The notes under the pieces: model-generated
Database searches by the model: none
Told to the model about the DNA's origin: nothing
What the model saw: the letters and a program-made list of their open reading frames with translations, nothing else
In this document: in pieces, positions 15,354-20,832 of the stretch
Position numbering within the stretch: the first letter of the stretch is position 1
Layout: the number at the start of each line of letters is the position of its first letter
From: JAFGBN01 sp964394145
GTDB taxonomy: Bacteria > Chloroflexota > Dehalococcoidia > GIF9 > AB-539-J10
DNA: 20,832 nucleotides
Reading direction: 5' to 3'
Assembly: GCA_964394145.1 (NCBI GenBank)
Contig: CAYMVL010000010.1
Location: 1-20,832, forward strand
Position numbers and translations under genes: made by a program

Positions 15354-17459
15354 CTAGCCTTTGCTAACTTGGCAAAGCTGTGACTTAAAAGGCGCGAATC
15401 CAGAGAGCGGATCGAGGTTCTGGTCATCGACCAGTATGTTGACATTAGCCTCGCCACTCCACAGATGTGGTATCTGGATAACCCCAGGCAGTATTGTATC
15501 GGTGACGCATGCTTTCATCCTTATGCTGCCCCTGGGTGAACTGACTATAAGCATGTCGCCCGCGTTGATGCCACGAGGCTTGGCATCGATAGGATTTATC
15601 TCTGCCAGCGGCTCAGGTACTATCTTGCGTAGCTCTGTAATATTACGATGCTGGGAATGGGTGAAGGCAACTGTTCTAGCTCCTGACGTTAGCACGAGAG
15701 GGAAAGCGCGTGCCAGAACGGGCGTGCTCATCGGACTTTCTACAGGCTCTTTGTATGCCGGTAATGGCTCATGGCCGTAGTCAGCAAGAATAGAAGAGGA
15801 GATTTCTACCTTACCCGAGGGGGTCTGAAATCCTGTCTTCTCATAGTATTTGTGGGGTCTGAGGGGCATGGGGTATGTTATCCCTTCGGGATGCTTTCTT
15901 AAATCTGCAACAGTTATGCCGGATGGCTCAAGCATATGATTCAGGCACCTCTCGAAGTCGCCATCCCAGAACTCATGACCCAGACCTAATCTCTTAGCAA
16001 GTTCAGAGAAGATTTTCCATTCTGGCCAACTTTCCCCCACAGGCTCAATGGCTGGCTCTACCAGCCTCACATATCCAGGAGTGGATACATATCCTCCACG
16101 ACCGATTATTAACATGCTGCGCTCCAGCCATGAAGCTATTGGGAGCACAATATCAGCAAACTGTGTGGCCGGGGTATGAAAGTATTCACTAACGACTAAA
16201 AAGTCGATGTTTTTGAGGTTTTCTAGAAACCGATTGTAGTTTGGGAAATACATTGTATTCAAGCCGGCGCCGAAAATGGCTTTGATAGGATAAGGTTGGC
16301 CGCTGTCGATTTGATCTACTATAACATTCGATTGCATCTCACGATAGAGTTTGGTCCAGATCGGGAATCGGTCTGAACCAATGCCTGGCGGCAGCTTAGC
16401 TATTCGCTCGTGGAGGGTGATGTCGTTTACTGGTAACCTGTTGGCATGCCAGCGGTTGCCACCCAGGACTTCGAAGTTTCCGGTTAGCGCGGGGAGCAAA
16501 ATGATTGCCCTGTGGTTCTGAACGCCGTTAGAGTGATGCGTAGTGGAAGCGGGACTAAAGGCAAGTTTGGCTGGCTTCTGGGTGGCATACAGTACTGCTG
16601 CTGCGCTGATCTTGTTGGCTGGTACACCGGTTATCTGTTCCACCCTGTCGGGTGGGTATTCCTTTGCCAGCTTCTTTAGATCGTCGAATCCCACGGTCCA
16701 CTTGTCGACAAACTCTTGGTCGTAGAGTTGATGGTTGATAATCACATTCATCAGTCCCAGGGCGAGAGCGCCGTCCGTACCTGGCCTTAGCTGAAGATGT
16801 AAATCAGCCATAGATGCAATGGTAGTGCGGCGAGGGTCAACGACAATGAGTTTGACTCCCCTTTGTCTTGCTTCCAGATGCTCCTGCCATACTCTGGGCA
16901 GCGAATCTTTGATAGCGGATCCCCAGATTAACTGGCACTTAGTTGCCGGGTCGCTTGTAACGCTCTGCAGATAAAGAGGGCCGTAGTCCTGGCCGTAGGT
17001 AAGTGCGGCGGCGAGCCAAGTGGCAGAGAAACAATTGCTGCTCTCAGTGCAATAGTTTGGTGAGCCAAAAGCATGCGCTAGGCGGTGAAAGTGAGGTCGT
17101 GGTTCCTTGGTGTAGGAAATGTAGAAGACTACTGACTCGGCGCCGTACTTAGCTTTGAGGTCTTGCAGCTTAGATGCTGTAGTATCTAAAGCTTGCTCCC
17201 AGGAGATTGGCACGAAATCTGCGGCCCCTCGCTCACCAACTCGTTTCAGAGGATGTTTCAAGCGCTCAGGATGGTAGACGAAGTCCAACTGATGTCTCCA
17301 GCGTGGGCAAGTATCAGCCACTTGGCGGTCCACCATATCAATGCGTGTGGCTCTGCCCTGACGTACATGAACTTTTGTCGGACAATGGTCGGTGCACATA
17401 TAACAGACGCTGTCTTTTACTAGCTCTTGCTTTTCGATTGCCTTATTAACATCTGACAT
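15354..17459 (-). CDS. Stand-alone molybdopterin oxidoreductase (DMSO reductase family)
   Basis: A 701-residue catalytic protein. The N-terminal [4Fe-4S] motif uses C19, C22, C26 and C51 (VCYMCTDHCPTKV, then DTCPRW) with the normal x2-x3 spacing. C143 in TESSNCFSATW is at the Mo-ligand position. IWGSAIKDSLPRVW and KLIVVDPRRT mark the cofactor-binding domains, and GLNTMYFPN, FHTPATQFADIVLPIASWLE and the C-terminal dinucleotide-binding domain are also present. I choose the ATG at 17459 over one at 17480 because GAGGGAGAGACA lies directly ahead; the same GGGAGAGACA leader precedes the other molybdoenzyme gene. No Tat signal is present. No ferredoxin or membrane subunit gene adjoins it, so it may be a soluble enzyme such as a hydratase, hydroxylase or formate-dehydrogenase-like protein; the reaction cannot be fixed. 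It is convergent with the resorcylate-decarboxylase-like gene. Confidence 0.9.
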   Translation of the reverse strand: MSDVNKAIEKQELVKDSVCYMCTDHCPTKVHVRQGRATRIDMVDRQVADTCPRWRHQLDFVYHPERLKHPLKRVGERGAADFVPISWEQALDTTASKLQDLKAKYGAESVVFYISYTKEPRPHFHRLAHAFGSPNYCTESSNCFSATWLAAALTYGQDYGPLYLQSVTSDPATKCQLIWGSAIKDSLPRVWQEHLEARQRGVKLIVVDPRRTTIASMADLHLQLRPGTDGALALGLMNVIINHQLYDQEFVDKWTVGFDDLKKLAKEYPPDRVEQITGVPANKISAAAVLYATQKPAKLAFSPASTTHHSNGVQNHRAIILLPALTGNFEVLGGNRWHANRLPVNDITLHERIAKLPPGIGSDRFPIWTKLYREMQSNVIVDQIDSGQPYPIKAIFGAGLNTMYFPNYNRFLENLKNIDFLVVSEYFHTPATQFADIVLPIASWLERSMLIIGRGGYVSTPGYVRLVEPAIEPVGESWPEWKIFSELAKRLGLGHEFWDGDFERCLNHMLEPSGITVADLRKHPEGITYPMPLRPHKYYEKTGFQTPSGKVEISSSILADYGHEPLPAYKEPVESPMSTPVLARAFPLVLTSGARTVAFTHSQHRNITELRKIVPEPLAEINPIDAKPRGINAGDMLIVSSPRGSIRMKACVTDTILPGVIQIPHLWSGEANVNILVDDQNLDPLSGFAPFKSQLCQVSKG

Positions 17460-17528
17460 TGTCTCTCCCTCAAGTGTCATTCTTTAGGCTCTTCTTACTT
17501 AATCTGAATTGCTTGGTTATATGATAAC

Positions 17529-17557
17529 ATAATACTTTGTAGCGGTTAGACAAGCAA
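17529..17557 (-). promoter_or_regulatory. Candidate promoter for the stand-alone molybdoenzyme
   Basis: On the minus strand TTGCTT, a 17-base spacer and TATTAT, placed about 70 bases before the chosen ATG at 17459. The -35 is a moderate match to consensus and the -10 a good one. Confidence 0.45.
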
Positions 17558-17831
17558 TCAAGTTGAATTATCTGAAATGTGACCAAAGAACTTCAACGCC
17601 TCGTCTGGTTGTAGCTCTAGGACAAGTCAATGTCGCCCCGGTGCAAGGTGGATGTGCTATCAGTGAGCGAACATTTGTTCAATTAAGAGATACATTTGGG
17701 CGACGCGACACACGATTGTAAGCCAGCCAAGGTGATCGAATCTGGGAGCCGTGTCTCATGGTATATTATGAAAGTGAAAAAACTGGCTGGATATGCATCT
17801 CCTGGGGAAGAAGAGCGATTATCCTGCTGTC

Positions 17832-17860
17832 TTTACTGATGTGGACGTATAAGCTACAAT
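17832..17860 (+). promoter_or_regulatory. Candidate promoter for the HAD-DegV operon
   Basis: TTTACT, a spacer of exactly 17 bases and TACAAT (5 of 6 matches to TATAAT), ending 41 bases before the HAD start codon. Confidence 0.55.
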
Positions 17861-17901
17861 AGTCGCGTTCTGATGCCAGATGCTAGAGCGTAGCTGCTGA
17901 T

Positions 17902-18597
17902 ATGATAAAGGCGGTCTTTTTTGACTTCTACTATACACTGGTGCACTATGAGCCGCCCCAGCAGGAACTGGAGGCCAGGGCGCTCAGAGATTTTGGTATT
18001 AACGCCAGCCCTGATGTATTTACTAGACCTCTGTTAGAGGCTAATGAATTCTTGTACGGGGAGGCTGCCCGTTGTCCCTTGAGCCGGCGTTCAAAGGAAG
18101 AGACAATGGCGTTATACGCGCAGTACCAGAGAATACTCCTCAATGGCGCGGGGATAGAAGCTGATGAAGAGCTTATCCTCGCTCTTCTGGGCAAGATACA
18201 AAAAGCTAGAATGAAGCTGGCTCTCTTCGACGATGTGGCGCCAGCTCTGACTGAGCTCAAGAAGCGGCGCTTGATCCTGGGCTTGATCTCCAACGTGGAT
18301 TATGATATTGCCAGCACGCTTAGTGGCCTGGGACTGCAATCATGGCTTGATATCATAGTAACCTCTCTGGAGTCGGGCTTCAGTAAGCCTCAGCCCGAAA
18401 TATTTAGGGAGGGCATCAGGAGAGGGGGAGTCCAGGCTTCAGAGGCAATATACGTCGGTGATCAATATAAAGTTGACTGTGTCGCTGCTAGCCGTGCCGG
18501 TATGAAAGCGATTCTCATTGACCGCGCGGGCTATTTCGGAGAGATAAGCGACTGCCTGCGTATAGGGAGCCTCACCGGCGTAGCTGGATACCTGTGA
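17902..18597 (+). CDS. HAD-superfamily hydrolase (subfamily IA)
   Basis: A 231-residue HAD protein with an alpha-helical cap between motifs I and II. Motif I is VFFDFYYTL with nucleophile D8. The position that is Asp in phosphatases (DxD) is Y10, as in DxYGT-type haloacid dehalogenases and some other HADs. Motif II is S130 in LGLISN, motif III is K162 in SKPQPEIF, and motif IV is VGDQYKVD with D187 and D192. Without the second Asp the usual phosphatase acid/base is missing, so hydrolysis of another bond, or phosphatase activity with a different residue, must be considered. No strong ribosome binding site precedes the ATG. The stop overlaps the start of the DegV gene (TGATG), indicating translational coupling. 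Substrate unknown. Confidence 0.87.
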   Translation: MIKAVFFDFYYTLVHYEPPQQELEARALRDFGINASPDVFTRPLLEANEFLYGEAARCPLSRRSKEETMALYAQYQRILLNGAGIEADEELILALLGKIQKARMKLALFDDVAPALTELKKRRLILGLISNVDYDIASTLSGLGLQSWLDIIVTSLESGFSKPQPEIFREGIRRGGVQASEAIYVGDQYKVDCVAASRAGMKAILIDRAGYFGEISDCLRIGSLTGVAGYL

Positions 18598-19436
18598 TGG
18601 TCAAAATCTTAACGGATAGCGTTGCAGACTTGCCTCCAGCTGTAGTCAAAGAGTTTGGAATTGGTGTAGTTCCCGTGGTCGTCCGCTTCGGGGAAGATGT
18701 TTACCGCGACGGTATTGATCTGACTATTGATGAATTCTACAGCAAGCTAAGGAAGAGCAAGATGCTTCCAGGTACATCCGCACCGTCGCCGGCGAGCTTC
18801 GCCGAGGCCTATGATAGGCTCGCTGAAGATACTGATGAAATCCTGGCCGTGACTGTCACCTCCAAACTCAGCGCCACCTACGATGTAGCTAAACAGAGCG
18901 TCGGGCTAATGCAGAAGAGATGCAGGGTAGAAGTGCTTGACTCAAGGTCAGCTGCCATGTCCGAGGGATTCGTAGTGATGGAGGCGGCCAGAGCAGCCCA
19001 AGCCGGCGCCAGTCTTGATGAGGTTGTAGAGGTGACCCGACGAACGATTCCACGTGTTGACTTTCTATGTACCTTTGATACCCTGGAGTATCTTCGGAGA
19101 GGTGGCCGTATTGGCAAGGCTCAGTGTTTTCTGGGTTCACTGCTTAAGATAAGTCCTCTAATTGCCCTCAAAGATGGTGTACTTGAACCCGCGGGTAGGG
19201 CCCACTCCCGAGCCGGTGCCGTAGAGCGTTTGTACGGATTTGCCCGGAGCTATTCTAACATCGAGGAGATGGCTGTGGAAGATACAGCTTGCCAGGGCGA
19301 TGCCGACAAATTGGTTGAGCGACTTGGCGCTATATTCCCCAAAGAGCGTATCTACCGCTCGAGGACGAGTCCGGTAATAGGCACGCACACCGGCCCGGAC
19401 TTCTTGCTGGTAGCTATACTAGGAGATAAGAAGTAG
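18597..19436 (+). CDS. DegV-family fatty-acid-binding protein
   Basis: A 279-residue protein with DegV hallmarks: VKILTDSVADLPP at the N-terminus, RDGIDLTIDEFY, the lipid-head-group region GTSAPSPASF, TVTSKLSATYD, a segment FDTLEYLRRGGRIGKAQ, and a C-terminal VIGTHTGPDF. DegV/FakB proteins hold a fatty acid and present it to a kinase (FakA) for entry into phospholipid synthesis; no fakA is visible here. I take the ATG at 18597, which shares its A with the TGA of the HAD gene; a GTG one codon earlier is also possible. The GPDF at the C-terminus departs from the more usual GPGA/GPGT. Co-transcribed with the HAD gene. Confidence 0.9.
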   Translation: MVKILTDSVADLPPAVVKEFGIGVVPVVVRFGEDVYRDGIDLTIDEFYSKLRKSKMLPGTSAPSPASFAEAYDRLAEDTDEILAVTVTSKLSATYDVAKQSVGLMQKRCRVEVLDSRSAAMSEGFVVMEAARAAQAGASLDEVVEVTRRTIPRVDFLCTFDTLEYLRRGGRIGKAQCFLGSLLKISPLIALKDGVLEPAGRAHSRAGAVERLYGFARSYSNIEEMAVEDTACQGDADKLVERLGAIFPKERIYRSRTSPVIGTHTGPDFLLVAILGDKK

Positions 19437-19482
19437 CCGCGCAATCCTTTACCGGGACCATTATCGCATTGTGGCATTGTAG

Positions 19483-19504
19483 CTCTCCAGTCATAACTGG
19501 AGAG
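19483..19504. terminator. Hairpin between convergent DegV and lipoprotein genes
   Basis: CTCTCCAGT CATA ACTGGAGAG is a perfect 9-base stem with a four-base loop, 47 bases after the DegV stop and 22 bases past the lipoprotein's stop. There is no T-run on either side, so it is probably a structural two-way transcript end and not a classical intrinsic terminator. Confidence 0.55.
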
Positions 19505-19525
19505 TAACATTTGACTGCTCCTGCT

Positions 19526-20269
19526 TTAAGGGACACGCCTGATGCTTGTGGCCTCAATATATGGCTGCCTTTCTTTGTTAACACGTACAATACCATCGAC
19601 CTCGAGCATGGTACTCGTGTCCTGCATTGAACTGGGGTTCAGCCTTTTTGGGGCCCTGGCTTCTGAATGGGCGCTGACATAAATCGCTCCCGTCAGGTCT
19701 TTGATTACCCAGTCGCTTCGTGTGACCGGAGGCGGGGTATTGGCTTCGTGCAATAAGTCCCAGCCACGATAGTAGCCCACAGTTGTTACATGCTGTCCTT
19801 CAAAGGCAAATGGGTCAGCTATAATAGAAGCGATTATCTCTGTTGGCTCGGACAGCCTGTTGATGATCAAGTATAAACGGTATTCATCTGCCGTTATTTC
19901 TTCGCCGGCCTCAGGATACGGAGTGATGTGGAAGGAAAGCTCATACGTTTCATGCCTTTCTATGGAGTATTCATCCTGCAAGCCAGGCTCGGTCAATAAT
20001 ACCTCGTGAGAGACGCCCGCACGCGTAATCTCAACCTTAGAGGTAACCCTACCTGGCCAGACACAGGTCACATCTGTGGGACAGCGGCTATCTTCTGTGA
20101 CCTCACTAAACCTGATCTCCAAATCCTCTTCTGCAATCAGGGCACGCTGCCCCATAGACAAGTAGAACTCCTCATTGAGGCGGACTTGAGAATTATCAAG
20201 CCCGGCACAGCTAGATGCAAGTAAAAGAAGTGCTAAAAGGACAGGCAAGTAGGGGTGGCGTTTCCGCAT
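19526..20269 (-). CDS. Predicted lipoprotein with C-terminal OB-fold-like region
   Basis: A 247-residue protein with a lipoprotein signal: MRKRHPYL, a leucine-rich core and the lipobox LASSC with Cys21. After it comes a domain (about residues 28-140) with LIAEEDLEIRFSEVTEDSRC and PTDVTCVWPGRV, a pattern I associate with uncharacterised small lipoproteins whose two cysteines may pair. A second part (about 145-247) contains VGYYRGWDLL, SDWVIKDLTGAIYVS and a closing strand set that looks like an OB-fold of the kind found in nucleic-acid- or ligand-binding lipoproteins. It would be anchored on the outer face of the membrane. It faces the DegV gene and has no operon partner except perhaps the small gene at 20349. 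Function unknown. Confidence 0.75.
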   Translation of the reverse strand: MRKRHPYLPVLLALLLLASSCAGLDNSQVRLNEEFYLSMGQRALIAEEDLEIRFSEVTEDSRCPTDVTCVWPGRVTSKVEITRAGVSHEVLLTEPGLQDEYSIERHETYELSFHITPYPEAGEEITADEYRLYLIINRLSEPTEIIASIIADPFAFEGQHVTTVGYYRGWDLLHEANTPPPVTRSDWVIKDLTGAIYVSAHSEARAPKRLNPSSMQDTSTMLEVDGIVRVNKERQPYIEATSIRRVP

Positions 20270-20348
20270 TTGACTCCAATTACAGCAAGCTGCTGGTCAA
20301 AGCCAGAGGGAGGAGACGGCATCAGCTTTAATCTGACCCTGAGTATGT

Positions 20349-20438
20349 CTATTTCTTCTTTTCTTCTGCCTTCTGTGATTTCTTGTCTGCTACTTGCTTA
20401 CCGGGTTTCTTCACATTTCTTCTTCCTTTAGTGCCCAT
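20349..20438 (-). CDS. Small lysine-rich protein, 29 residues
   Basis: A short frame with a consensus Shine-Dalgarno, GGAGGT, six bases before the ATG. It encodes 29 residues starting MGTKGRRNVKKPGKQ and ending in a run of Lys and Glu (KAEEKKK). About half the residues are charged, and there are no cysteines or hydrophobic segments, so it is probably disordered and could bind RNA or DNA, or the ribosome. The start is far better than chance, which is why I list it despite its size. It stands alone between the lipoprotein and the serpin on the same strand. I cannot place it in a named family. Confidence 0.5.
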   Translation of the reverse strand: MGTKGRRNVKKPGKQVADKKSQKAEEKKK

Positions 20439-20636
20439 GTCCGCACCTCCATTGCTAATTTCTTGTCAGGGACCGACTTGTCACTTCTCCTGAGTCTGCT
20501 TGAGTCAATATTATGGCGTTTCTTATACCATTCCAATGGTACAAGATGCCTCAGAATTCGTCAATCCGCCACGCTGCAGACTCTCGTTCAGCTTTGTCAG
20601 AGGGCAAGTTTCTGCGTAGCGGCCGTTGAGAAAAGG
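20439..20636. other. Intergenic region with inverted repeat
   Basis: Contains TACCATT CC AATGGTA at 20526-20541, a perfect 7-base inverted repeat about 90 bases upstream of the 29-residue gene. It could be an operator or an mRNA hairpin. Nothing else is recognised. Confidence 0.35.
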
Positions 20637-20831
20637 TCACGCCCCAGGATTCAGGACACGCCCCACGAACAGAAAGGCGCCCGTTCGGATGTCGCGGATG
20701 AGGAATATGAAGGGTCGATCGATGGTCATCGCGACAGGCTCCTCCACTGCTGTGTCTGCCATAATCACTGCAGTGGCGGCTGCCGCCTCTGTACCGGCTT
20801 CATCTACGGAGACGAACGCCTTGTGGATTAC
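20637..20831 (-). CDS. Serpin-family protease inhibitor, C-terminal part (runs off the window)
   Basis: The last 64 codons of a minus-strand gene are present. VIHKAFVSVDEAGTEAAAAT matches the strand leading to the reactive-centre loop and its hinge consensus (E-x-G-T-x-A-A-A-A-T). RPFIFLIRDIRTGAFLFVGR, then VLNPGA, is the classic serpin C-terminus. The small alanines in the hinge are those of inhibitory serpins, which trap serine or cysteine proteases by loop insertion. Counting from the hinge Glu as P17 puts P1-P1' at Thr-Ala (VIMADTAVEEP), suggesting an elastase- or subtilisin-like target; this is an inference. The signal sequence, if any, lies outside the window. The short length here is only due to the window edge. 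Confidence 0.92.
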   Translation of the reverse strand, partial: VIHKAFVSVDEAGTEAAAATAVIMADTAVEEPVAMTIDRPFIFLIRDIRTGAFLFVGRVLNPGA

Positions 20832-20832
20832 T

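Larger units (their letters stand above)
17460..17901. other. Divergent promoter region
   Basis: About 440 bases between the divergent molybdoenzyme and HAD genes, containing the two candidate promoters listed separately. No coding frame is convincing in the remaining central part (17560-17820). Confidence 0.5.

Overview
The window looks like a stretch of an anaerobic bacterial chromosome, most plausibly from the Chloroflexota (Dehalococcoidia-like). The grounds are gene content: HdrB-type CCG iron-sulfur protein, complex iron-sulfur molybdoenzymes with a TorD chaperone, TRAP transport, several amidohydrolase_2 proteins, a DegV protein and a bacterial serpin. There is no rRNA or other marker, so the assignment is an inference. 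No tRNA, CRISPR array, insertion sequence or phage gene was recognised.

Left part (1-6524): the 3' end of an HdrB-like (Fe-S) protein gene faces a block of molybdoenzyme genes. On the minus strand a 918-residue molybdopterin catalytic subunit is followed 13 bases later by a four-cluster ferredoxin subunit. Further along the same strand are a decayed second copy of the ferredoxin gene's 3' end and an intact NrfD/PsrC-type membrane subunit. A TorD-family chaperone gene and a 41-codon ORF with a good ribosome binding site lie on the plus strand between the two ferredoxin copies. Together the intact genes would make a catalytic/electron-transfer/quinone-linked membrane complex with its cofactor-insertion chaperone.

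Middle (6715-9611): a gene graveyard. The C-terminal half of a fumarate reductase/AprA-like flavoprotein is joined to the N-terminal third of a TRAP substrate-binding lipoprotein (DctP), both on the minus strand. The C-terminal tail of a DctP lies on the plus strand about 0.4 kb away. About 870 bases without a convincing gene follow, ending in a near-consensus promoter for an intact fused TRAP permease (DctQM).

Right-centre (9612-17459): the DctQM permease, an ACMSD-like amidohydrolase with Tyr in place of the first metal-site His (minus), a gamma-resorcylate-decarboxylase-like amidohydrolase (plus), and a stand-alone 701-residue molybdopterin enzyme (minus). This suggests uptake and processing of aromatic or other organic acids, although the genes do not form one operon. 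Long intergenic stretches with possible relics separate them.

Right end (17529-20832): a promoter-led pair, HAD hydrolase and DegV, overlapping at TGATG; a minus-strand lipoprotein with a C-terminal OB-fold-like region; a 29-residue lysine-rich small protein with a consensus Shine-Dalgarno; and the C-terminus of a serpin running off the window.
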